A stretch of 12,578 bases of DNA from JAMLHH01 sp035515235 (lineage in GTDB: Bacteria; Bacteroidota; Bacteroidia; Chitinophagales; JADIYW01), in contig DATJBS010000052.1 of assembly GCA_035515235.1 (NCBI GenBank), forward strand, positions 1 through 12,578, read 5' to 3'. The notes under the pieces are model-generated. The model was not told the origin of the DNA and made no database searches. It saw only the letters and a list, made by a program, of their open reading frames with translations. Positions 1 through 6,360 of this stretch are shown in pieces; positions within the stretch are counted from its first letter, which is position 1, and each line of letters opens with the position of its first letter. A program made the translations under genes and the position numbers.

Positions 1-1
1 T

Positions 2-928
2 CCCTTTGATACAGATGATTTGATGACGGTAGAATATGTATATGCAGATGATGTGCTGAAAGAAATCATTGTACAAAGAAGCGGTGAGGTTTATTCTTAC
101 CCAAGAGTAGCATCTGAGGAAGATAAGTATGAGTTTGATTTTACAGGAGATCATAAATTTGGCGGTATATTTACATGGAAATTTTCTCTGTTGAATGTAT
201 CTGACAATAAGCTAAACAGCAGTCATAAAAAGTATGGATATGGTTTAGGGCTTCCCGGAGACTTATTCAAAGATATTTACTTCTCTTATAAATCAGACGG
301 CTTGCTTAGTTCCATTAAAGGAACAGGAATTTGGAGAGAAGGGGATCCATATTTAAAGGATCTTAAAGGGATTGAATTAAAAACAGAGGGTTATGAAAAT
401 GGCTTATTGAAAACATACTCCATAAAAAAATATATAGAAGATTTTTCATCAGACCAAAATGTGGGACAAGATTTTAAACTAAATGCTATATATCAAACAT
501 CCAATGATGTACCGGACGGATTGATACGTTTAGTAAATCAAGCCGTGTTAGGGTTGAATTACGTGGGGTTTGAAGATTATATGAACCATTGGCAATATGA
601 CTTGCGTAGTGGTTCGGCTTTAGCAGGTACAGGTAGTGAAGCACATGCCACTATGGTAGAAAAATACCGCTACACATTTGCAGACTGGATTATCTCTTTT
701 GGGTTGAATGATGCTTATGCTATTCCCAATCAGGGTAATCAGCTCATTGCCTCTAAGCACATCACCGGAAAGAAAATTGTAGATGGCACTCCTGCTACAG
801 AAGAAACTCCACCGGTGTATGAATATGCTACTGTGGATTCTGTTGCCAATTATCCGTATATCCACAATGGTTCTACTAAAACTTTAGAAATAGCCGGATT
901 GAAAATTTATTATGAATTAGTGGAATAA
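2..928 (+). CDS. 3' part of an unrecognised, probably envelope-associated protein (5' end outside window)
   Basis: The reading frame is open from base 2 to the TAA at 926-928, so the gene starts upstream of the window. The TTG at 20 is only an internal codon, since in-frame sense codons (P-F-D-T-D-D) precede it. About 308 residues are visible. The chain is rich in Tyr, Asp and Gly and repeats a loose pattern of the type YVYADDVLKEI, SYKSDGLLSSI and YENGLLKTY, which recalls the beta-strand repeats of YD/RHS-like or DUF4595-like Bacteroidota lipoproteins. That resemblance is only by eye. No catalytic motif or membrane segment is seen in the visible part. It could be a secreted or surface lipoprotein like the gene that follows, but the N-terminus that would show this is missing. 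Function unknown. A hairpin repeat begins seven bases after the stop. Confidence 0.8.
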   Translation, partial: PFDTDDLMTVEYVYADDVLKEIIVQRSGEVYSYPRVASEEDKYEFDFTGDHKFGGIFTWKFSLLNVSDNKLNSSHKKYGYGLGLPGDLFKDIYFSYKSDGLLSSIKGTGIWREGDPYLKDLKGIELKTEGYENGLLKTYSIKKYIEDFSSDQNVGQDFKLNAIYQTSNDVPDGLIRLVNQAVLGLNYVGFEDYMNHWQYDLRSGSALAGTGSEAHATMVEKYRYTFADWIISFGLNDAYAIPNQGNQLIASKHITGKKIVDGTPATEETPPVYEYATVDSVANYPYIHNGSTKTLEIAGLKIYYELVE

Positions 929-934
929 AAAACT

Positions 935-1019
935 CCACTTTTTCTCAACTTATACGATATCAACTTTTCCAAAGTTTAAAACTTTGGAAAAGTTCGTATT
1001 TTAAGATTTTGGAAAAGTT
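935..1019 (+). repeat. 85-bp hairpin repeat, copy 1
   Basis: This stretch matches 3188-3272 over exactly 85 bases with five mismatches and no gaps. Its core is a perfect palindrome with 16-base arms, AACTTTTCCAAAGTTT at 962-977 and its complement at 979-994, around one central base. ATACG (952-956) and CGTAT (995-999) can extend the stem past a bulge. The right-arm sequence TTTGGAAAAGTT recurs at 1008-1019, so the left arm has two possible partners. The element lies just after a stop codon and could act as a terminator or mRNA 3'-end stabiliser, but the following T run is short (four bases). Confidence 0.85.
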
Positions 1020-1053
1020 CACAGATAGTATGAAATTTTTAGATATAATTAAC

Positions 1054-1060
1054 TATTTTG
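1054..1060 (+). promoter_or_regulatory. Weak candidate Bacteroidota promoter for the FISUMP lipoprotein gene
   Basis: TATTTTG lies 18 bases before the ATG at 1079. It resembles the Bacteroidota -7 element TAnnTTTG but is one base short, and no clear TTTG -33 element is seen. The A/T-rich leader without a Shine-Dalgarno sequence is usual in this phylum. This is a tentative call. Confidence 0.3.
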
Positions 1061-1078
1061 TTTCACAATTAAAATCTC

Positions 1079-3151
1079 ATGAAAAAATCTATTCCATTTT
1101 TCAAATCCATTCTATTCTCAGTTTTGATTTTATCCTTATTTACGCAGTGTAAAAAAGATTCAGATGATACTAAAGACCCTGAAAATCCGCTCAAAAATGA
1201 AATAATAGCTGAGCAAAATAAACGCTTAGAAAAAGTAGTGAAGTCTGCTACAACAACTTTGTTCTTACATGGAAATGTATTAGACGAAAAAGGAAATCCT
1301 CTAAGTGGTGTTCAAGTGAAAGTGTCTGACAAAACTCTAACAACTAATAGTGAAGGATATTTTGTTACTGAGGATGCTATTCTTAAAAGTGAATTTGCAG
1401 TAGTGAAAGCTGAAAAAGCAGGTTATATGAAAGGTATTCGAACTTTTACACCTACTGCTGGAGCGATGAATAGAATAGAGTTGGTATTGCAAACTAAAGG
1501 AACAGCTCAATCTTTAGAGGTTAGCAAAGGTGGAGAATTATCTTTTGACGAAGGGAAAGTGAAATTGAATTTTCCTGCAGGAAGTATAGCTGATGCAGAC
1601 GGCAAAGCTTATACAGGTTCGGTAAAAGTATCTGCAAGATATATTGATCCTGAACTCAATGATTTTGCATCTACTATGCCTGGAAATTTGGTAGGATTGA
1701 CAGATGGTAATAATTTAGTAGGAATGATTTCTTACGGAATGGCCAACGTAGATCTGACAGATAATAGTGGAAATCCATTACAAGTCTTAGTAGGAAAATC
1801 CGTCAAAGTTACCATGCCTGCTATCAAAAATGCTCCCGCTGACATGCCGGTTTGGCATTTCAATGAGACTTATGGATTGTGGGTAGAATCAGGGAAAGCG
1901 ATCAAAGAAAGTACAACATACAGCTTTGAAGCGAATCATTTTTCTATTTGGAACTTGGACACGAAAGTCGAAGATGGAGTTGAGAAAGTAACGATCACTA
2001 TAAAATCATCCACCAATCAATTGATAGCAAATCAAAAAGTAGATATCTATACTAATGATTTTAGTAATTTCTTGAGAACAGTTTATACTGATGATAAAGG
2101 ACAATTTACTTTGATTCGCACTCCAAAAAATCTTGGTTTGAGAGTGATTACTGAATGTCAAAACATCGACAAAACAGTAAATATCGCTACTGAAAATGTA
2201 ATAGTTACGCTTCCTAATCTGACAGGAAGTGCTAAAGTATATCAACTTAGTGGAACAGTAAAAGATTGTGATATCAATTATGCAAACTCTTATGTTACTT
2301 TACAAGGACTGACTGAAAAGAAAATTTCCTTCTCAGGAAGAACCGATGCTGATGGGAAATTTGAGACTTCTGTAGTTCTTTGTGATGTCAATCCATCTAC
2401 TAAATATCAAGTGCAAGCAATGGTATTTACAGGAAATGGAACAGTAAAAATAGATACAATAGAAATCACATTTAGCGGTACAACCCTTCAAAAAGACATT
2501 AATTTTTGTGATGTAGTGGAAGTACAAAATCCTTACTTGAATCCAGATCTGACTTATGGAAGCGTAACTGATATAGAAGGTAATAAATATGCTACGATTC
2601 AGATTGGAACACAAATATGGATGGCTGAAAATTTGAGAACCAACAGATTAAATGACGGTACAGTGATTCCTAATGTAACAGATAATGCTGCATGGGGAAT
2701 ACTTACTACAGGAGCATGGAGCTATTATGAAAACGATACTTCGTATAATACTACCTACGGTAAGCTGTATAATTGGTATGCTGTAAATAGTGCTAAGCTG
2801 TGTCCAAAAGGTTGGCATATCCCTACAGATGAAGATTGGTCGTTAATACAGTCATATCTAGGATCTAATTCTGCAGGAAAAATGAAAGCCACCGGAAATC
2901 AAGATGAAGGTACAGGTATATGGAGTGCGCCAAATGCTGGAGCTACAAATGTAAGTGGATTTTCTGCGCTTCCTGGTGGTAGTAGATTTACAAATTTTAA
3001 TCATATCAATATATATGGACTATGGTGGACTTCCTCTGTATATAAAGATGATCAAGCATTGGGTCGAACTATGACATATGGACTTACTGATACAAAAACA
3101 GGTAAATATCACATAACAATGGGTATTTCTTGCCGTTGCTTAAAAGATTAG
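1079..3151 (+). CDS. Surface-type lipoprotein with carboxypeptidase-regulatory-like and C-terminal FISUMP domains
   Basis: The 690-residue product starts with a lipoprotein signal: KK, a hydrophobic stretch, then LFTQC with the lipidated Cys at residue 24. The next residues, KKDSDD, are acidic-rich, similar to the lipoprotein export signals of Bacteroidota that send lipoproteins to the cell surface (inference). Residues about 61-105 (HGNVLDEKGNPLSGVQV, SEGYF) form a carboxypeptidase-regulatory-like beta-sandwich. Residues about 145-295 contain FPAGSI, VGMISYGMANVDLTD and NHFSIWNLD, a module seen in other large Bacteroidota lipoproteins. Further beta-rich segments follow. Residues about 491-690 are a FISUMP domain (TIGR02145 type), shown by IGTQIWMAENL, CPKGWHIPTDEDW, GATNVSGFSALPGG, WWTSS and a final SCRCLKD. 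The exact role of FISUMP proteins is unknown; binding or adhesion at the surface is a guess. The ATG at 1079 is chosen because the signal peptide follows directly. The gene lies alone between two direct copies of an 85-bp repeat. Confidence 0.93.
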   Translation: MKKSIPFFKSILFSVLILSLFTQCKKDSDDTKDPENPLKNEIIAEQNKRLEKVVKSATTTLFLHGNVLDEKGNPLSGVQVKVSDKTLTTNSEGYFVTEDAILKSEFAVVKAEKAGYMKGIRTFTPTAGAMNRIELVLQTKGTAQSLEVSKGGELSFDEGKVKLNFPAGSIADADGKAYTGSVKVSARYIDPELNDFASTMPGNLVGLTDGNNLVGMISYGMANVDLTDNSGNPLQVLVGKSVKVTMPAIKNAPADMPVWHFNETYGLWVESGKAIKESTTYSFEANHFSIWNLDTKVEDGVEKVTITIKSSTNQLIANQKVDIYTNDFSNFLRTVYTDDKGQFTLIRTPKNLGLRVITECQNIDKTVNIATENVIVTLPNLTGSAKVYQLSGTVKDCDINYANSYVTLQGLTEKKISFSGRTDADGKFETSVVLCDVNPSTKYQVQAMVFTGNGTVKIDTIEITFSGTTLQKDINFCDVVEVQNPYLNPDLTYGSVTDIEGNKYATIQIGTQIWMAENLRTNRLNDGTVIPNVTDNAAWGILTTGAWSYYENDTSYNTTYGKLYNWYAVNSAKLCPKGWHIPTDEDWSLIQSYLGSNSAGKMKATGNQDEGTGIWSAPNAGATNVSGFSALPGGSRFTNFNHINIYGLWWTSSVYKDDQALGRTMTYGLTDTKTGKYHITMGISCRCLKD

Positions 3152-3187
3152 TTTTAAACAAAATACTCAAGATTTTAAATCTACAAA

Positions 3188-3272
3188 CCACTTTTCCTCA
3201 ACTCATACGATATCCACTTTTCCAAAGTTTTAAACTTTGGAAAAGATCGTATTTTAAGATTTTGGAAAAGTT
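3188..3272 (+). repeat. 85-bp hairpin repeat, copy 2
   Basis: Same orientation as the copy at 935-1019, with 80 of 85 bases identical. The palindrome has 14-base arms (3217-3230 and 3232-3245) around one base. A further 7-bp stem, ATACGAT (3205-3211) with ATCGTAT (3246-3252), is separated on one side by a five-base bulge. As in copy 1, TTTGGAAAAG recurs further right (3261-3270), giving an alternative partner for the left arm. It begins 36 bases after a stop codon, again a 3'-end position. Confidence 0.85.
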
Positions 3273-3280
3273 TAATTATT

Positions 3281-3372
3281 CCGCCCGGGATAGGGATAGA
3301 GGCGGTAGCCCACAGCGAAATGAAATGGAGCGAGGACTATAAGCCGATAGCCCGACCCGCAGGGGATCCCCC
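3281..3372 (+). repeat. GC-rich dispersed repeat or candidate structured RNA, copy 1
   Basis: This is an abrupt GC-rich island in AT-rich DNA, containing GGGATAG, AGGCGGTAGCCC, GAAATGAAATGGAG and AGCCGATAGCCCGACCCG, and ending in the perfect palindrome GGGGATCCCC (3362-3371). A diverged reverse-complement copy lies at 5899-5962. The pattern (GATAG..AGGCGG....AGCCGATAGCCCG) resembles a hairpin repeat I recall from many flavobacterial intergenic regions. It may belong to the Flavo-1 RNA motif family, but this could not be checked. No convincing reading frame uses it. Confidence 0.6.
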
Positions 3373-3612
3373 AATTTAGTGATGAGTTATGGATGTTGAG
3401 TTTTGAGTTTCGGTTTTCAAAGCCTAAAACTAGTAGGCTGAAATTCTCGAAGTCATTAGAAGTGTGAGTTTTATTATTACGATTGAAAAATTCGTGAGTG
3501 GTTGTTAAGGATTAAGTTTTTTAAAGAGTTTCTTACACTTATGCTGATCATAATTCGAAGTAGAATGACATTTGGTGTAAAATGGTATGCCGTCGAAAAA
3601 GTAGTCCATCGC
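3373..3612. other. Intergenic stretch without a gene
   Basis: No plausible gene on either strand. A small hairpin, AGCCT (3421-3425) with AGGCT (3435-3439), is visible. A fragment ending in GTAGAATGACA (3560-3570) resembles one arm of the dispersed AATGACA hairpin repeats found elsewhere in the window, so this looks like decayed repeat DNA. Confidence 0.5.
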
Positions 3613-3620
3613 CTGAGGTC

Positions 3621-3754
3621 CAATGTCGTTAAGTTAAGCAATGTTGTCATCCTGAAAGTAACGTTAGTGGATTGAAGGATCTCTTAATTACAATGTTCTT
3701 AAGAGATTCTTCCTTCGTCAGAATGACATTTTCCACTAACTTAACGACATTGGT
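3621..3754 (+). mobile_element. MITE-like palindromic element A with 8-bp target duplication
   Basis: The ends are perfect 17-base inverted repeats, CCAATGTCGTTAAGTTA (3620-3636) and its complement (3737-3753); the outermost left base overlaps the flanking duplication. The flanks carry the direct repeat CTGAGGTC at 3613-3620 and 3755-3762, which fits a target-site duplication. Inside are nested inverted segments, TGTCATCCTGA (3645-3655) with TCAGAATGACA (3718-3728), and GAAGGATCTCTTAA (3674-3687) with TTAAGAGATTCTTC (3699-3712), so the whole unit can fold into a long hairpin. It has no reading frame of note and would depend on a transposase elsewhere. A second copy in opposite orientation lies at 5760-5895. 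Confidence 0.8.
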
Positions 3755-3842
3755 CTGAGGTCAGTCGTCTTTTACTAGTTAAACTCTCATCTAAATAACA
3801 ATTCTTTAAAACATACTTTTCCTTTATATAGTCAGAATTGGG

Positions 3843-3850
3843 TATTTTTG
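3843..3850 (+). promoter_or_regulatory. Candidate promoter of the acyl-CoA dehydrogenase gene
   Basis: TATTTTTG fits the Bacteroidota -7 consensus TAnnTTTG and lies 28 bases before the ATG at 3879. The -33 region is only T-rich (TTTT at 3817-3820), so the match is partial. It lies downstream of the MITE-like element, so the gene probably has its own promoter outside that element. Confidence 0.5.
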
Positions 3851-3878
3851 TTGATTGTCTAAAATCTAATTAAAAAAG

Positions 3879-5681
3879 ATGTCTAAATCTACAGCATTAA
3901 AAGGCGGTTCATTTTTGGTGACTCAAGAAGATCCGAAAAACGTATTTATACCGGAGCAATTTTCTGAAGAACAAGTGATGATCGCAGAGATGGTAAAAGA
4001 TTTCTGTATGCAAAATATTCATAGCCTTGGTTATGAAAAATTATCTGCGCTAAGTGCAGACAAAGACATGGATATTATCAAAGATATTTTTGACAAAGCA
4101 GCCGAATTAGGACTTTGTGGAGTATCTATCGATGAGCAATATGGTGGAATGGGCTTAGATTTCAACACAGGATTAGTGTTCAGTGAATTGATTTCTTTAG
4201 GATTCTCTTTCGCTACTACTATCGGTGCTCAGACTTCTATCGGTTCATTGCCGATCGTTTATTATGGTACTGAGGAGCAAAAAGCTAAATACCTTCCAGG
4301 AATTGCAAGTGGTGAATTAGTTGCTGCGTATGCTTTGACTGAGCCGGGTGCAGGATCTGATGCGAATAGTGGAAAAACGAATGCGGTATTAAACGCTGCA
4401 GGTACACACTATGTGATTAATGGTCAAAAAATGTGGATCACTAACGGTGGTTTTGCGGATATATTCATCGTATTTGCTAAAATCGACGACGACAAAAACC
4501 TTTCTGCTTTTATCGTAGAGAAAAATTTTGGCGGAATTGAATTAGGTAAAGAAGAGAAAAAACTCGGTATTAAAGCTTCTTCTACTGTTCAGGTATTCTT
4601 CAATAACTGTGAAGTTCCAGTAGAAAACTTACTTTCTGAAAGACAATCAGGATTAAAAATCGCTTTAAATATCTTAAACTCTGGCCGTATCAAATTGGCT
4701 GCAGGTTCAGTAGGTGGAGCTAAATTCGCTTGTACTAAATCTGTACAATATGCAATCGAAAGACATCAGTTCAATCAACCAATTGCTAATTTCGGAGCAG
4801 TTCAACAAAAACTAGGACAAATGGCTACGATATCGTTTGCGATAGAGTCAGCATTATACAGAACAGGTTATAATATCGATCAGAAATATGAAGAATTGAG
4901 AGCTGCAGGTCAGTCTTTCAACGACGCTAAAATCAATTCATTGAGAGAATACGCTATCGAGTGTGCTATCTTAAAAGTGACTGGTTCTGAGGCTTTGGCT
5001 TATGCTACGGACGAAAGCATCCAAGTATTTGGTGGCATGGGTTACTCAGTGGAGACAGGTATGGAGATGGGTTATAGAGATGGTCGTATCGCTCGTATCT
5101 ATGAAGGAACGAATGAAATCAACAGAATGCTTTCTGTAGGTGAGTTGATGAAACGTGCATATCAAACTAAAGAAATCGACTTGATGTCAGCTACGAAAGA
5201 AGTTCCTTTCCAAATGGCTGCTGCTATCAATCCCTTCAATGCAAAAGGATTTTTAGGTAAAGAAACTGAAATCGTTGAAAACTTAAAAAAACTGTTCTTA
5301 TTAGTTTCAGCTGCTGCGGGTAGAAAATTGAAATTGAAATTAGTAGATGAGCAAGAAATCGTGATGAACCTTGCAGATATTTTAGGTCAAACATATATCG
5401 CAGAATCTGCTTTATTGAGAGTGAAAAAACTAAATTCAGAAGGTGCTGATAAAGAAGAATTGGCAGCTAAGAAAGCAGCGGTTCAATTATATATTTATGA
5501 GGCATTAGCGATTTCAAGAAAATCTGCTGAAGATGCGATTGCTTCTTACGCTACAGGTGCTGAGAAATTCTTAACTCAAAAATTAGCTGATACCTTGACA
5601 TTGACTTATGATGTAAATCCTAAAGATTTGCGTCGTAAAGTAGCTCAAGCGGCTATAGACAAAGGACAGTATCCGTTTTAA
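3879..5681 (+). CDS. Acyl-CoA dehydrogenase, long form (very-long-chain type)
   Basis: A 600-residue FAD flavoprotein that should carry out the first step of fatty-acid beta-oxidation, oxidising acyl-CoA to trans-2-enoyl-CoA and passing electrons to electron-transfer flavoprotein in the cytoplasm. The N-terminal helical domain (about 30-145) is followed by the family signature YALTEPGAGSDANSG (151-165) and MWITNGG (185-191) of the middle beta domain. The second signature region, QVFGGMGYSVETGMEMGYRD (382-401), leads into IARIYEGTNEINR, where Glu409 aligns with the catalytic base. M397 stands where PROSITE signature 2 expects Lys or Arg. About 180 extra residues follow the catalytic core, as in VLCAD/ACAD9-like enzymes; classic short-chain and medium-chain enzymes stop near 380-420. 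The chain-length preference cannot be read from the sequence. The gene stands alone, with no thiolase or hydratase beside it, and has its own promoter and terminator. The ATG at 3879 fits the family's N-terminus. Confidence 0.95.
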   Translation: MSKSTALKGGSFLVTQEDPKNVFIPEQFSEEQVMIAEMVKDFCMQNIHSLGYEKLSALSADKDMDIIKDIFDKAAELGLCGVSIDEQYGGMGLDFNTGLVFSELISLGFSFATTIGAQTSIGSLPIVYYGTEEQKAKYLPGIASGELVAAYALTEPGAGSDANSGKTNAVLNAAGTHYVINGQKMWITNGGFADIFIVFAKIDDDKNLSAFIVEKNFGGIELGKEEKKLGIKASSTVQVFFNNCEVPVENLLSERQSGLKIALNILNSGRIKLAAGSVGGAKFACTKSVQYAIERHQFNQPIANFGAVQQKLGQMATISFAIESALYRTGYNIDQKYEELRAAGQSFNDAKINSLREYAIECAILKVTGSEALAYATDESIQVFGGMGYSVETGMEMGYRDGRIARIYEGTNEINRMLSVGELMKRAYQTKEIDLMSATKEVPFQMAAAINPFNAKGFLGKETEIVENLKKLFLLVSAAAGRKLKLKLVDEQEIVMNLADILGQTYIAESALLRVKKLNSEGADKEELAAKKAAVQLYIYEALAISRKSAEDAIASYATGAEKFLTQKLADTLTLTYDVNPKDLRRKVAQAAIDKGQYPF

Positions 5682-5706
5682 TTTAAAAAGCAAACAAATA
5701 TCATAC

Positions 5707-5737
5707 AAGACAGTCATGCAAATGGCTGTCTTTTTTT
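5707..5737 (+). terminator. Rho-independent terminator of the acyl-CoA dehydrogenase gene
   Basis: AAGACAGTCAT (5707-5717) pairs with ATGGCTGTCTT (5722-5732) around the loop GCAA, with one G-T pair, and a run of T continues to 5737. It lies 26 bases after the stop codon. Confidence 0.88.
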
Positions 5738-5759
5738 GTTTTTGGGAGTGCCCCTTCAT

Positions 5760-5895
5760 ATCAATGTCATTAAGTAATTGGTACATGTCATTCTGACGAA
5801 TGAAGAATCTCTCACAAGCATTATAATTTAGAGATCCTTCATTTCGCTATCGCTACTTTCAGGATGACAATTATGCTTAACTTAATGACATTGAT
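5760..5895 (-). mobile_element. MITE-like palindromic element B, inverted relative to A
   Basis: The terminal inverted repeats are ATCAATGTCATTAAGT (5760-5775) and its exact complement (5880-5895). Read on the minus strand, it follows element A (3621-3754) closely throughout: the CATCCTGAAAGTA segment, then GAAGGATCTCT, a short A/T-rich centre, GAGATTCTTC and CGTCAGAATGACAT. Nested stems pair 5786-5796 with 5858-5868 and 5802-5812 with 5830-5840. No convincing target duplication is visible at its edges, so it may be older or may have inserted differently. The left end lies 16 bases after a T/G-rich tail that follows the dehydrogenase terminator. Confidence 0.75.
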
Positions 5896-5898
5896 TTT

Positions 5899-5962
5899 CG
5901 GGTCGGGCTTTCATTGCGGCTACCCTCCATTTCATTACGGGTGATCCTACATTCTATCCCTC
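5899..5962 (-). repeat. GC-rich dispersed repeat or candidate structured RNA, copy 2 (inverted)
   Basis: On the minus strand this reads GGGATAG, then ATGAAATGGAG, TAGCCGCAATGAAAGCCCGACCCG in pieces, matching the order of blocks in 3281-3372 with internal divergence. It begins three bases after MITE-like element B. An open frame that crosses it on the + strand is not a credible gene. Confidence 0.55.
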
Positions 5963-6066
5963 ACTCAGATGAGTATTGGGTAGAGAGTATTGAGATGAGA
6001 CAATGTGAAAATGGGTTAATGTGGCAATGTAATAGAGAATTAATGTCCTTATTAGAAAATTGCATA

Positions 6067-6089
6067 GTCGTTGAGGTTCTCGAAACGAC
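6067..6089. repeat. Short dispersed hairpin (GTCGTTGAG type)
   Basis: GTCGTTGAG (6067-6075) pairs with CTC and AACGAC (6079-6081 and 6084-6089) around GTT with a two-base bulge. The pattern GTCGTTGAG..CTCGAAACGAC is a hairpin type I recall as widely scattered in Bacteroidota intergenic DNA. No function is assigned. Confidence 0.5.
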
Positions 6090-6120
6090 AATAAATAATA
6101 AAATAACAATTAATTAAAAA

Positions 6121-6201
6121 CCACACGAAAGGATTCGTGCGGTAACAATGGAATTATTTTAGCCCATGAATTTATTCATGGGTTTGAACGATTTCAATCG
6201 T
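6121..6201. repeat. REP-like cluster of three hairpins
   Basis: Three compact inverted repeats lie side by side. CCACACGAA (6121-6129) pairs with TTCGTGCGG (6134-6142) with one mismatch. CCCATGAAT (6163-6171) pairs perfectly with ATTCATGGG (6174-6182). ACGATT (6188-6193) pairs with AATCGT (6196-6201), followed by GGGTATATA. Diverged versions of all three blocks recur in a different order at 9922-10031. Such hairpins resemble REP sequences mobilised by tyrosine (Y1) REP-associated transposases; no transposase is in this window. Confidence 0.55.
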
Positions 6202-6227
6202 GGGTATATAATAGATGGATGTCAAAA

Positions 6228-6254
6228 GGATTCTGAATCAAGTTTAGAATGACA
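6228..6254 (+). repeat. Partial copy of the AATGACA hairpin repeat
   Basis: GGATTCTGAATCAAGT followed by TTAGAATGACA matches the right part of the cloverleaf repeat at 10091-10160 with one mismatch over its last 25 bases. The left part of that repeat is absent here, so this is a fragment. Confidence 0.5.
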
Positions 6255-6316
6255 TTGTCGAAAGGATTCGTTCGATATCAATCAAGGATGTTTAATTTTA
6301 ATCAGCGAGAATTATT

Positions 6317-6324
6317 TATCTTTA
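6317..6324 (+). promoter_or_regulatory. Weak candidate promoter of the coupled gene pair
   Basis: TATCTTTA differs from the Bacteroidota -7 consensus TAnnTTTG only in the last base and lies 36 bases before the proposed TTG start at 6361. No strong -33 element is evident. It lies just downstream of the repeat cluster. Confidence 0.35.
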
Positions 6325-6360
6325 AATCAAGATTCATATCAACATTACAACTCAATTATT

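Noticed and set aside
20..22. TTG as start codon of the first gene
   Set aside because: The frame stays open to base 2 with sense codons before it, and no signal sequence follows; the gene simply begins outside the window.
3130..3342. Small + strand frame of 70 codons
   Set aside because: It overlaps the end of the FISUMP gene and runs through the 85-bp and GC-rich repeats; its composition is that of repeat DNA.
5914..6117. Small + strand frame of 67 codons
   Set aside because: It lies inside the inverted GC-rich repeat and other hairpin repeats and shows no protein-like pattern or start signals.
6121..6201. CRISPR array
   Set aside because: The repeated units are hairpins of differing sequence with no regular repeat-spacer spacing, and no cas gene is present.
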